A stretch of DNA of 64,000 bases from Synchiropus splendidus (taxonomy: Eukaryota; Chordata; Actinopteri; Syngnathiformes; Callionymidae), in NCBI RefSeq assembly GCF_027744825.2, contig NC_071335.1, positions 15,504,501 to 15,568,500 on the forward strand, written 5' to 3'. Positions 1 through 11,242 of this stretch are shown one piece after another. Under the pieces are notes generated by a model, which did no database searches, was not told where the DNA came from, and saw only the letters and a program-made list of their open reading frames with translations. Each line of letters starts with the position of its first letter. Within the stretch, counting starts at the first letter, position 1. The position numbers were made by a program, and so were the translations under genes.

Positions 1-2716
1 GTTATTATTATCATTGTTAGTAATGAGATTATGATTTTTTTGTAGCAGAAGTGTAGTTCCTTCCTAGGATCCTTCATATATTTCACTTTTACTTGAAAGC
101 AAAAGTCATGTGACAAGCTGTTGCACGCGCCTGAAGAACCTGCGGGGGACCCTGAGGCCATGTGTCAATTACCAAGTGATTAATGTCCTCAGACAGAAGG
201 GGGGGTCGGGGTGTCGGAGGGGGGAACATGTCTGCAGCACGTCTGCACCATGATGACAGCGTGTGTAACCGTTGGCTGGGTGTTTGCCAGTCGTCTGCTG
301 TGACTGTGTCAACAGAGCATGTCCATTCCTGGGGCCTGGGATCCGCACGGGAGGATGATGCATGAAGAGAAGCCGCTCTATTAAAGTCGCATCAGTCTTC
401 ATTACAGAGCTGTGCAACTGTTTGGTAAATGTGAGTGAAGACGCTGAGGCGTGACACGGACGGACACGCTGAGAAATAAGAGCTGGAAGAGACAATGCAA
501 TCGCTAAGAGCAAATCCCACATCTTAGAATGAAAGATATGAGACCTGCGTGTATTTTTACCACAGAGGCAAATGTCTCCTTCCCATGAGCTGTGCCCAAC
601 TTTTATTCTCGCAGAACACTGACATCACGCCACATGTTTTACAAGGCTGTTTGGCAGGTCTGCGAGTCCACGTTCCAGGGAATCCTAAAAAGGCTTCAAT
701 TTCATCGTCATAAATTCCGATTTAATAGTTTTGAAATATTTCAGTCTCAGGGCCACAAGAGGTTTAGTTCCGACAGGTTGCTCATGCAGCGGCTGTTTTG
801 CCCAAACAATATGACCGCTTGCAAATCTGGTTCCTCTTTTGCTTCAGGAGAAACAGCTGGTGTCGACAGTGGTCAAACCAGACCAGAGGATCCGTGTGTG
901 ACACGCACAATTCCTCATGTTCTCCCTTGATTTTCTCAACTCAAATAAACTTTTCAGGAATTTTGAGACTCAGCTTTTACTTATACTTCTTCACTTCTAT
1001 TCTGGTCGCTTCATTTCCCCTAAATGTCAAACTGCATCTCCATGGATGTTTTCTGCTCACATAGATCTCTGTTTGTCCGGACCAAACAGTGTGAGCAGTC
1101 GATGAACAATTTCAAATCCCGTTAGGCATCATAATACCAGTGATATTCAGTACTATCCTATCAAAAAATCCTGTGATTCCTGAACGCATCATCAAAGCAG
1201 TTTGATCTACGGGGGCCTGAAGTGGACCAAGAGTAAGCGGGATTCATGAGGAGGGATAAATATTGTGTTTATTCAGATTCTGTAATGAATTGTGTAAAGT
1301 GTGGGAGGATAGTAACACTGGACTGAACAAATTTCTGTCTCTTACTTCGCAGAAAAACAGGCGTGACATTGTTGCATGAAACGTACCATAAATGAACATT
1401 CTGTTGAACAGAACATCCCACTTGTGACACCACTACTAAAGGCCATTTTTGTTCCCTTTACATTTGAAAACATTTATGACAATGATGAACTCCAAAATGA
1501 ACGTGACGAATATGGAAGAATTATTGATGTACAGCTCCGTTGGATCCGTATCCGTAAGCTTTGTGGAAACATGCGGAAATATGGACGAAATGAACGCAGA
1601 GCCTAAATGGCCTTAAGGGAGTCGAACACCTTTCCTGAGCTGGTCGCCCACCAAAGTACAGACCAACACTGACATGATGATTATTTCTGTCCAAATAATT
1701 TTTTCTGACCCTGAGCACCGTGCACTAGTTGGAAGCTTGTGAGAACTGGTCAAACCATCAACAGAAAAAAACACACCGCCCAAATACAACGACACAAGTT
1801 GACGTGAGACCATTTTCACAGAGGTCCTACTGAATAAACTCTCAGCTCAAATATTTGAGACACGAAGAGCCAATACAAATTATGATGTGAATATTTATAT
1901 ATTCAACCTGGGGTGGTTGACATGGTACCCCTTTTCTTCAGTTTCTCATGCTTATGTTATCTTATGAAGTAATGTAAAGAACTGGACAGTAATTGCTTAA
2001 TAATAAGCAATAATAACAAACGTCCCCTGCTGGTCTATTCCGATAGTGTGCTGTTCTTCAATACGGAAGGGACTGAATATGGGAAAATAACAAATGTCAT
2101 GTACGACAATGTCTCAGTCTCAGTCGTGTCCTTTACATCCAAATCCCAGACACGTTTGTGGAGACACATTTTGACACATTTAATACCTCTCAATAAAGCC
2201 CTTACAAATGTTTATTAGTCTTCAAATATCATGTCAGACCTCCAGAGTCATTAATCATTGTGTTGAATAAATTCCTGTCGGTGGTGTTTGTGATTGTTAC
2301 TGATTAGACTGATGCCAAGTCACACGAGAATCTCTGCAGCGGAGGCTGAGACGTGGAGACAGAAATGGTCTGCTCACCGTCAGCTCCTGAAAGACAAGAA
2401 AAGTGGTTCCAGCTCGCGCTGCTTGACTGGCTGAAGAGACGGATCAACAGGCTTCGGTTTCAGCTGAATTCATACGTCAAATGATGGTTTAGAGATTTAT
2501 GATCGTTGCTGTCAAGTCAATTATTTATTTATTTTTTTAGTGGTGGGACTTTAATGAGTTCATTACGATTCATTAATTTCAGCAAAATAATTTAATTAAA
2601 TTTAACAGTTTGCTCTCCAGACAACAGGGAACCTTTGTAAGTGCAGGAGTTCCTTCACACTGATGCACAAGACACGCGGCAGCTAGGATGATAACAACAA
2701 CAACAAACATGGAGGA
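1..2716. other. Intergenic stretch, no gene seen
   Basis: No open frame here carries a recognisable domain, and none can be joined to a neighbour by plausible splice sites. The short frames present have no coding character. Base composition is ordinary AT-rich fish intergenic DNA. Unrecognised old repeats or regulatory elements cannot be excluded by eye. Confidence 0.6.
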
Positions 2717-2766
2717 ATCCCTGAACAAAAGCAAACAAAAGCATCTGTTTGCTTTTGTTCAGGGAT
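2717..2766. repeat. Perfect 21-bp inverted repeat (hairpin)
   Basis: Bases 2717-2737 are the exact reverse complement of 2746-2766, separated by an 8-base loop (AAAGCATC). The stem starts ATCCCTGAACAAAAGC. The match stops abruptly at both ends. It could be a young foldback insertion or a small transposon relic. No miRNA or snoRNA family is recognised. Confidence 0.9.
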
Positions 2767-3125
2767 GTTTTTCACTACACAATGGCCAGGGTTTCCACTA
2801 CTCTGAATGTACTTGAAATTCTTATAACATTGAAATTCTTATACAAATATTTCTAAGACATTAAAAGAGCTTTAGTTTAAATAAGGTGATATAAAAACTT
2901 ATATATATATATTGTTTAAACATATGTATGGGTCCATCATTTGATTCAGTAATATACCAAATTCATTCAAATTGAAAAATGTGGCTTCTTCTGGCAAATA
3001 TTCTTATACCATTAAACTGCGATTAATTGAGATTAATTCATCACAAATTCTCTAACTAGTTGTTGTTTTTTTCAAATCCCACCTTTATTTTTTAAAATGT
3101 AAGTTAAGTTTCCCCATTTGTTTTG

Positions 3126-3204
3126 GATGGTTACGTTTAGGATGAGAGGCTGGGGAAAGGGTTATGGCCATGATAGGTCCTCACAATGATTGTAATACAA
3201 ACGT

Positions 3205-3206
<2 letters not shown>
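3126..3206 (+). repeat. Fragment of fish TGAGAGGCTGGGGAAAGG repeat
   Basis: The run containing GGATGAGAGGCTGGGGAAAGG, GGTCCTCACAATG and AATACAAACGTGTGT closely matches two longer copies inside gde1 intron 4 (about 23,960-24,465). It is the 3' end of the same family, and its GT-rich tail runs directly into the microsatellite that follows. Confidence 0.75.

Positions 3207-3210
<4 letters not shown>

Positions 3211-3295
<85 letters not shown>
3211..3295. repeat. (GT)n microsatellite
   Basis: About 85 bases of uninterrupted GT dinucleotide. It lies at the end of the repeat fragment at 3126-3206, whose native tail is GTGTGT-like, so it probably expanded from that tail. Open frames across it (runs of His-Thr on the other strand) are not genes. 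Confidence 0.98.
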
Positions 3296-3296
<1 letters not shown>

Positions 3297-3689
3297 TAGT
3301 AACTGAAGCTGCGACTAGAGCACGCTTTGATCATCACTGAGGTCAAAAGTCACCAGTCATTTTTATGCATCATGCACTCGGCTCAGACCAAAGTTCCCTC
3401 CTGCACGTCAGACTCTGGAGACAGCTGCCACATCTCTATCTCCTCCTCAGCTGCTGCAGCTGCTTCAGATTGTCAACACCTCAATACCACACATCACCAC
3501 CACAACACTGAGCAGCACAGACCTCATGAACCAGATTCATGAGTCAGATTCCAGTTACCACAGTGAAGAGGGAGGTTCTCTCCTCCACAGCAGGTGGCTC
3601 CGACTCACCACACACATACAGGTCAGAGCTCCGTCACCAGAGTTGACAGATGTACAGACACTGACTGCAGGGAACTACTATAAATCTAC

Positions 3690-4271
3690 TACCTTAAATC
3701 CCGGACTAAAGAGTGCACCAGAATATCAGCCGCACCCACAAAAATCAAAGAAGGAAAAAAGATCTTGTTCATACATAAGCCGCACCGGTCTATAAGCTGG
3801 TAGTGCAGTGGTGCTGTCTGCACCGTAGAGAGGTCAGTGGTGCACCAGACTTAAAAATGCAGGAGGATCACTTCTAAACTAGTTTTGAAAATGTGGAGAC
3901 TAATTCATAAAACAAACTGGGTAATGTTCTGAACTTGAATCGTGAATTCCTCACAGCTGTTATTCGCTCAAAATGTGCTGTTTTCAGCTGCATGCACGAG
4001 GTTCCGACACCACAGCTGGTCTCAGCTGCTGCTTCTCGTCTCCGCTCCTCCAGGAGATTGGCTCTCTCGCGGGTGAAAACAGCACATTTTGAGCGTTTTA
4101 TGGCTAATGCAATGCCTGTGGTTTCATCCATTTGATGTGGCGTGGCTCAATATTTCGGCAGCATGACGCTCTTTAGCCTGTAAAAATCAAAATATTAGCC
4201 GCATCATTGCATAAGCAGCATTGTCAGACCGCAAGAAAAAAGTAGCGCCTTATCATTCGCAAATTACGGTA
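3690..4271 (+). mobile_element. Short inverted-repeat DNA element (MITE-like), near-complete
   Basis: The left end reads TACCTTAAATCCCGGACTA and the right end AAATTACGGTA. These are imperfect inverted repeats of each other, flanked by TA as expected for a Tc1/mariner-type target duplication. The interior carries CAGCCGCACCCAC, ACATAAGCCGCACCGGTCTATAAG and TTAGCCGCATCATTG blocks that recur elsewhere in the window (about 6,165, 46,421 and 55,634). No transposase is encoded, so it must be non-autonomous. The superfamily assignment is inferred from the ends only. Confidence 0.65.
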
Positions 4272-4845
4272 TATATAGTTCACACATGTCTGTGGTGTTC
4301 GCTGACATCAGAACATTTCAACTTCACACTTTCTCCCACCTCACCAGGATAACCTCTGGTGGTAAGAGCTACAGAAATAACTATGTAGGTTGCACCTGCG
4401 CAGCTGCATCTACAGACAGTAGCGGCAGTTGGCTATAGACGGTTTGCCCACTGTGAGCAGAGGAGAGGGTTTGTTCTTCACGAGTTCGTACTTCATCGTC
4501 TAGTAAAGCTAATTCATACAGTATGTTGTGCACTTCTCACAGGTCCACTGAACACTCTGCTTTGGTCCCACACGGTCACAGCTCCACAGTCTCTCTGACT
4601 GTCTCGGAGATATTTTCCACCCACAGTAATATGAAGGTATAACAATAGCTGAGAGGGCATGTCTAACTGGGAGGAAGCCCCAGGACAGACCCAGCACTGG
4701 CTGTTCCCCTGTTGAGCAGTGAAAACGAAAGTGGAAGTGGTTTCTGGAGTGAGTCTAGGCCACTTTGATCCAGCTGCTGCCCCCACTGTCCGATCAGAGA
4801 AGAAGGACGGATACATGCGTGAAAATAGATCTGCTATAAAAATCC
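4272..4845. other. Intergenic, possibly eroded finTRIM tail
   Basis: No independent gene is seen. On the minus strand an open frame runs on from the PRY-like block above 4846, but its residues no longer resemble a SPRY domain. The stretch is either decayed SPRY sequence or unrelated DNA. Confidence 0.4.
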
Positions 4846-5330
4846 CCACGTATGTCACTTTCCAGTTTCCTCCACACAACACTAACCTGGACTCCGACGT
4901 GTTTGGATCCAGAGTGATGTTCCATGAGTGTCTGAGGAGCTCAGCTCTGGTCTTGGCCTCTGATGGGAGCATTGGTGAGATGTTGGCCCACATATCGCTC
5001 AGTAGGTCCTGGACCTGACGTGGTTGCTGCCACTTCTTCGAGGCCGCAGTGGGGATGGACATGGTTCCTGTAGGACAGAGTGTCTTCACTGAGCTCTGAG
5101 AGTGAGGACAAGTTCTGGTGGAAGACAGTAAGACTGTCAGTGAGCTCCAGCTGCTCTAGAAGTCTTCGAGTGGCAACATTCTCCTGCCATGATCTGATCT
5201 GCTGCTCCTCACCAGACATTCTTCTCCGGGGCTTCTGGATCAGCTGGTTGGACTCCTGTCTGTCCTTCACAGCTTCTGCTGATGCTCTTCTCCTCCTGCT
5301 GAACCAGCTTCACATCTTCCCCCTCCCTCC
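4846..5330 (-). pseudogene. finTRIM-like coiled-coil/PRY fragment, frameshifted
   Basis: Two overlapping minus-strand frames together resemble the middle and start of the B30.2 part of a fish finTRIM protein. Going 5' to 3', one frame (about 5330-5036) gives a coiled-coil-like stretch with SAEAVKDRQESNQLIQK and QQIRSWQENV, then SSLSELSEDTLSYR and GLEEVAATTS. The next frame (about 5011-4846) gives QDLLSDMWANISPML, EAKTRAELLRHSWNITLDP and RLVLCGGNWKVTYV. LDPNT...RLVL...KVTYV is the PRY signature. The frame changes between about 5036 and 5011, no RING or B-box is seen upstream, and the SPRY half is not recognisable downstream. finTRIMs are large lineage-expanded fish TRIM E3 ligases linked to innate immunity. 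This copy looks like a relic, though an unseen 5' exon cannot be excluded. Confidence 0.55.
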
Positions 5331-6164
5331 TGGATCCATCCTCGACTCCCTCCACCACTGAGAACAAATGACCTGCTGATCAGTACCTGGAGCCAGACAG
5401 ATGGAAGAGGAGAGAACTGGTCATCTCCATTTCACTGACAACTGACTCACTCCCGACTTCAAAGGAAAGTTGAAGGGCTGAGTCAGGGTCACATGGTGGT
5501 CGCCATTTGGTTCCAGCTTTTTCACTTTCTCAAAAGACGTTCATGTCATGATGATAAATGATAGTCACCATGGTTATCTAACCATGACCTCTGACCTTGA
5601 CTTCTATTGGCCTTCTTCTTATCAACATGTAAAATATTTGTTGCCTCCTCTCTGACAGTAACATTCATCAAGGAACGTCGATCATCGCAGGAATATTAGA
5701 GTTCAGTGGGTGAGTGTAATAAAGCTTAGTTTTGAATAAAAGGATGAAAACCTCAATAAGAAAAGACTAACACCTCTGGGTGGACGATTTTAAAATAACC
5801 AGAACAATCCACTGCTCTGCCTTACTCTCCTCTAGCAGGTCCAACCCCAGAGAAGCCCTTTTCCAGGTGTTAAACTCCACAACACCTGTTACTCAGTTTC
5901 TTCGTCAAATTCCTGACCTTCCTTGTCAAAAAGGTCATGAGGGTTAAAGAACAAATTACCTCACTGAACTCCTGTCACAACCACCAAGTTCTCCACCTCC
6001 TTTACCACCTTCCAAACCATTTCATTTCATATGAAGCCAACCACATCAGGACTTGATATCCTTCAAACATACTTCCATACAGAGCTGAATAAGAGCAAAA
6101 ACAGTGTATTCAGTGCTTTAATAAATAAATAATAAATAATAACACACCTGTGATTTGTTTGATC
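5331..6164. other. Intergenic stretch, no gene seen
   Basis: No open frame with recognisable domains and no clear repeat boundary. It may include decayed 5' sequence of the finTRIM-like relic (the minus strand near 5,340-5,380 is still Glu/Lys-rich), but this cannot be shown. Confidence 0.4.
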
Positions 6165-6247
6165 AGATGTGACGAATCTCGATATCTTCGCGGCATGAAG
6201 CTTGTTTACCGATAGGAAATACATATATTAGCCACATCATTGTTCGT
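6165..6247 (+). mobile_element. Fragment of the SCGCATCATTG MITE-like family
   Basis: The segment with GATGTGACGAATCTCG, GCGGCATGAAG and ATATTAGCCACATCATTG aligns by eye with the right third of the element at 3690-4271 and with the copy at about 46,690-46,760. Only this internal part is present, so it is a truncated relic. Confidence 0.5.
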
Positions 6248-6536
6248 GTTGTGTTGAAAACAGTAGTAGTTTAGAGTCTAGAAATTGCAATACTTTGAAT
6301 GAAGTCAGATATAGTGCAGACAGGAACAGTAAATGTATGAAAAATAGAGTGTAACATGAATGAGTCAATACAGTCTCTGAGCATGTTATTGTTCTCCGTC
6401 CATTTTAAGACGACTTCGGCAGGTTTCTGAACACCTACTAGTTGCTGGTTGACAAAGCAGCGGTTTATGGCTGCAGAGTAACTGTGATCAGTAACAGATG
6501 AAAGGAAACTAAACGATGGTTTAGCCTCCAAGTGGA

Positions 6537-7157
6537 CAGGTGAAGTTACAGGATGCAGAGATAAAGAAGGTGGGGGATATTTCAGTACTCAACTGTCCAG
6601 GGCGATGGAGAGTGTGAGAAAGAGGTGAAGAAGAGGGTGCAGGCAGGATGGAATCATTGGAGAAAAGTGTCAGGTGTGACAAAAGGGTGTTGGCAAGGAT
6701 GAAAGGGAAGGTGTACAAAAGGGTGGTGAGGCCAGCAATGTTGTATGGTTTGGAAACAGTGGTACTGAGGAAAAGACAGGAGGCAGAGCTGGAGGTAGCA
6801 GAGGTGAAGATGCTGAGCTTCTCTCTGGGAGTGAGCAGGATGGATAGGATCAGGAAGCAGTAGATCAGAGGGACAGCACATGTGGTCAGGTGTTTAGGAG
6901 GCAAAGTCAGAGAGGCTCGATGGAGATGGTTTGGACATGTACAGAGGAGAGAGAGACAGTACATTGGTAGGAAGATGTTGAGGTTGGAACTGCCAGGCAG
7001 AAGGTGGAGAGGAAGGCCAAAGAGGAGGTTTATGGAGGTGGTGGAGGAGGACATGAGGTTTGTAGGTTTGAGAGAAGAGGAAGCAGAGGACAGGGAGAGA
7101 TGGAGGAAGATGATCCACTCTGAAGGGAGAAGCCGGAAGAGAAAGAAGAAGCCTTGA
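6537..7157 (+). mobile_element. 3' fragment of a non-LTR retrotransposon (LINE)
   Basis: The plus strand encodes the C-terminal part of a LINE reverse-transcriptase polyprotein in two frames. Recognisable pieces are VKKRVQAGW, VVRPAMLYGLE, RKRQEAELEVAEVKMLSFSL, RWFGHVQRRE and LPGRRWRGRPKRRFMEVVEE. In-frame stops and frame changes (for example a TAG after the IRKQ segment) break it. It ends in an A/G-rich tail (AAGAGAAAGAAGAAG), as LINE 3' ends do. The endonuclease and most of the RT domain are absent, so it is a dead 5'-truncated copy. The clade (RTE-like or related) is not resolved from this piece. A second copy lies at 10,433-11,074. Confidence 0.8.
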
Positions 7158-10100
7158 CACAGCTGATTTAGGCAAGTTAACCTAAATAACGTCTACACTC
7201 CAGAGTCTTTTAAATTTGTGTCTCTTCTGAGCTTGCATGAGTGAAAGCGATCACATCTTTACCCATGTGAAACAGAAGCATATTTCCAGACGAAAACCAA
7301 TTTACATGCTTTCATCCAGTCGCCAGTTGAAGACCATGACGGCGCTCGCTCCTCCTCTGAGCAGCACTCAAGCTTGCTGGTGCCAGACTCTTATCAAGGC
7401 TGCGATCTATCACTAACACTCTGCCACTGTTTGGACAAACCCTCTGTCACCACCAGTGTAGCTGCGTGAGGCCGACGCTGCGTTTCCTGTCCTCATCAGG
7501 ACCAGATGCCATCAACCATTAGCTCAGAAGTTGATCTCAGTTGGAGCTGTTTGGATTTCACGGTGAAACTGTGTGACTTTTATAATGTTGACTCACATGC
7601 TGCCGAAGCCCATGTCTAATAGTCACGTGAGCAGCGGTGCCCTGCAGTGTTTAGTTTGAACGTTATTCATCACCTTCAGTGGCGTTTTCACAGAAGCTAA
7701 CTCCCCTTCTGCTGCTTATTTAGACGTGCTGGATGTTTACATTCAAAGGTGCCGCAAGTTGGAAGGACGTGTGCGCGAAGGGCAAACAAAAATATGAAGC
7801 AAGTCCTGGTGGAGGACATGAAAGAGCCGCTAAGATCAGCATAACAGATGGAGTCAGGAGGGACGCGTAGAAATCCATGGCGCTCAGAGAGCAGGCGTCT
7901 GCTGCCAGCTGAGCAAATACACCACCGGAGAAGAGGTGACTGATGAAGAGTGTGCTTACTCACTCTGTGTTTCGATGAGTAGCTTTGCTATTGTGACGGA
8001 AAAAAGCTGAGCCAGCAACCGCAGCTCTTAATTTCCCCAAACGTCACCTGTCATCAAGAACTCGGGGTCACGGCCCAGTTTGTTTTGCTCGACCTGAATT
8101 AGGAATTTGGACACTTTATTTTCCGCATGCTTTGTTTTTTCAAATAAAGATGAAATAATTGTTGTTGGTCTCTTACTTTTGTGTGTTTATTTAAACATGA
8201 CGAAGTGAACACAACCAAATGTGGTGACATGACTTGTTTCCTTTTTCACGTTTGGAGATGGAGCTATGTGGTGGTCAAATCTCGAAGCATTTCTGGCACA
8301 GCTTTTCTTTCAGATCATCAGAGAATGTGAGGGAATATCAATATTGAATATTGAAACACAAATCGGAGATGTTTGACATGATTTTTCAGTTTTAAATTAA
8401 GGGGGGCTGAGTAACCCTATAAAGATTCCCCAAAACAGTTTAGAGTAGATGGTCATCATGGTCAACAAAAGTTCCAAAACATTGCTGTCCATATCCACTG
8501 GTGGCCTTTGATCATTTGATGATATTTTACATGACCCACAAATAAAGCCAACAAAATCCAAAAGCATTGAATCTCGACGTGAAACCTACTGTATACGGCG
8601 CATGACATGAAACCCATACCAATCTATTCTGGGCCAGTTTGCAATGCAATTGAGTGAATGACAGGTGACACCTGTAGAACATATAAGGACTAATGTTGTC
8701 CAGCCAATGATTCGATGTGAGCCGAGGCTGCTTCCTAGGTGGAATAGACGGTTAAGTTACACTTCCACACGCATCTGTCGGCAGTTTCCTGATGTGAAGA
8801 AGAACGAAGGAATCTGACAAAGTGAAGCCGAAGACTCTGATGGTGAAACTAGTTCAATCGAATTGGAAAGACTCTGGAGTGTCGACGTTGTTTAGGTGAC
8901 CTGGACTAAGTGTACAATTGAGTCTATTATTGTTTTGTGCAACAGAACACAGACGTTATGAAAGAAACCTGCAAATGAATGAGAGCATGATGCTGATGGA
9001 CCACTGAATTATTCACACAGAAACAGCTAGAACATTCAGTTTCTCTCTGTGATGTGTTTAAAATGGTGTTTTCAAAGCCAAAGCCAGAAGCAGATCATTT
9101 TTCCATCTCTGACTGACACAATTCAAAGCTATTCAGGTGTCTCTGTCCATAAGGTGAAGGGTAAGTCTCCACAGGAGGCCAACTTACTGGCCTCATTTCA
9201 TTGTTTACCCAGTGCCCCTTCCATCAGTATCTCAACCACCATAGATAAAAAAAAAAAGCTCCAAAAAATGTGAGATTCTGGACAGGCGTGATACTGCTGT
9301 TGCTCCCAGTGAACCAGGGATGGCTCAGGCACTCGACGAATTAGAGGGAACACTGGCTCACTACACTACACTGAAGCCTTATGACCTTATGTGAAATTAA
9401 ACTGGACTTTTATTACTTTAAAAGTAGCCTTTCCTACTATGGAAACACTTAAAACTTCACTTTAAATCACGGCAGACAGAGTTCGGTGAAAGTTTCAGGT
9501 TCATGAAAAAAAAAAAGTGTGAATTAGAACTTCTAAACAAACCGTTTGAAACAAGTGCACAGCTGTGAGAGTTTCTTCTGTCAGGCTGACGCAGAGCAGA
9601 GACAAACTTCCACGTATCCCACTTCAGGATGATTCTTATACAAACAGAACTCCATGTGCAGGACGAGAAAACTCCGCTGGTGTGATACCAAAGGGTGGAA
9701 AACACCGCGATTTTAGCTTTAAATTGCTCCAATAATTGTGTTCAGAGAACAGATAATGTGAAAAGCCACACAACTGCCAGGTGTTTATTTTATGATCAAT
9801 TGGTGCTGAATTAGAACCAGATGGAATTAAGTGAGTCTCAGCGTTCCAGACAGAGAGTCTCTACCTGGACAATGTTTACAAGAGAGCCTGGAATCCCCCT
9901 GCGGACAACAAAAGGTGGACGTGCACGGCCAAGTGCGGCCGGGTTTATTTTTGTGTTGCGCTGCTTACGCGTTGTGTCCCTGGCTCAGGTTGTTGACTAG
10001 TCGTGTGGGGAGTCGTACCTCCTCACCACTCATTGCTTCCTTCTCAGGGCCGAGCGAAGAACAGCCCTGACCTCGGGGGCTGGCGGCGGAAACCATGGCG

Positions 10101-10432
10101 ACACACCTCGCTGTGACAGCGGGAGACAGGAACAGGCACAAACACAGGAACTGTCCTTTCTGCCACCGAGTCAGAGGAACTGTCTCTCGCGCTGCTTATT
10201 ATGCCCTAATATGAGAAAGAATGAGACACACTTGTTGACTGCAGGTCGCTGTGAGCCAGCGGTCCCGCTGGGGGACATTGTGAGCGCCACAGAGTCGTAG
10301 TCATCAGATAGTTCAGGGCATTGTTCCTTTATCAGAGATGCAGAGGCGTGAATTCAAAAATAAATCTATCAGGAATTTGCAACAACAACAACCTCATGCT
10401 CTTGCTGAGACTTCTGACCTCTTAACTGCTCG
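7158..10432. other. Intergenic stretch between LINE copies, no gene seen
   Basis: Short open frames on both strands lack domains, sensible codon bias or splice partners. A few A-runs (for example 9247-9258) and ordinary AT-rich sequence are present. No feature is supported here. Confidence 0.5.
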
Positions 10433-11074
10433 GTGCCACTTTTAGGGTTGAGTGGCAGCGGAGCCAGAACTACTGGGCCGAACATCAAACAGCTCCTTCA
10501 ACACTCACAGAACACAGAAGCCCCTTGGACAATGATGTTTGCAGATGACATTGTGATCTGTGGTGAGAGCAGGGAGCAAGTGGAAGTTAAGCTAGAGAGG
10601 TGGAGGTTTGCCTTAGAAATGAGAGGCATGAAGGTTAGCCGCAGTAAGACAGAATACATGTGTGTGAATGAGAGGGACCCAAGTGAACAGGTGGTGAGAA
10701 AGTGGTGAGAAAGGCTGAGCTGGAGGTAGCAGAGATGAAGATGCTGAGCTTCTCTCTGGGAGTGAGCAGGATGGATAGGATCAGGAAGCAGTAGATCAGA
10801 GGGACAGTACATGTGGGCAGGTGTTTAGGAGACAAAGTCAGAGAGGCTAGATGGAGATGGTCTGGACATGAACAGAGGAGAGAGAGCCAGTACATTGGTA
10901 GGAAGATGTTGAGGTTGGAACTGCCAGGCAGAAGGTAGAGAGGAAGGTCAAAGAGGAGATTGATGGAGGTGGTGAAGGAGGACATGAGGTTTGTAGGTTT
11001 GAGAGAAGAGGAAGCAGAGGACAGGGTGAGATGGAGGAAGATGAGCCACTGTGGCCACCACTGAAGGGAGAAGC
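10433..11074 (+). mobile_element. Second LINE copy, internally deleted
   Basis: The first part encodes the reverse-transcriptase catalytic block: MMFADDIVICGESREQVE carries the FADD motif, followed by ALEMRGMKVSRSKTEYMCVNE. After about 10,705 it jumps straight to AELEVAEMKMLSFSLGVSR and continues parallel to the copy at 6787-7120. Relative to the other copy the VRPAMLYG region is missing, so there is an internal deletion of roughly 250 bp or more. The shared portions are very similar in DNA sequence. It ends in a (GAA)n-type tail. It is a relic without autonomous function. Confidence 0.85.
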
Positions 11075-11162
11075 TGAAAGAAGAAAGAAGAAAGAGAAAG
11101 AAGAAGAAGAAAGAAGAAAGAAGAAAAAAGAAAGAAGAAAGAAGAAAGTAGAAGAAGAAGAA
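11075..11162. repeat. (GAA/AAG)n LINE-tail microsatellite
   Basis: Nearly pure GAA/GAAA purine repeat abutting the 3' end of the LINE copy. It probably grew from the element's own 3' tail, because the other copy ends in a shorter AAGAGAAAGAAGAAG version. Confidence 0.9.
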
Positions 11163-11220
11163 TTATTGGAGTGAATTACTCGAACATATACCTATATACA
11201 ATATCCATTTTTATTGATCT

Positions 11221-11242
11221 TTATTATTATTATTATTATTAT
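11221..11242. repeat. (ATT)n microsatellite
   Basis: About seven uninterrupted ATT units just downstream of the LINE tail. Confidence 0.9.

Noticed and set aside
3137..3346. 69-codon minus-strand frame made of His-Thr repeats
   Set aside because: It is only a translation of the (GT)n microsatellite.
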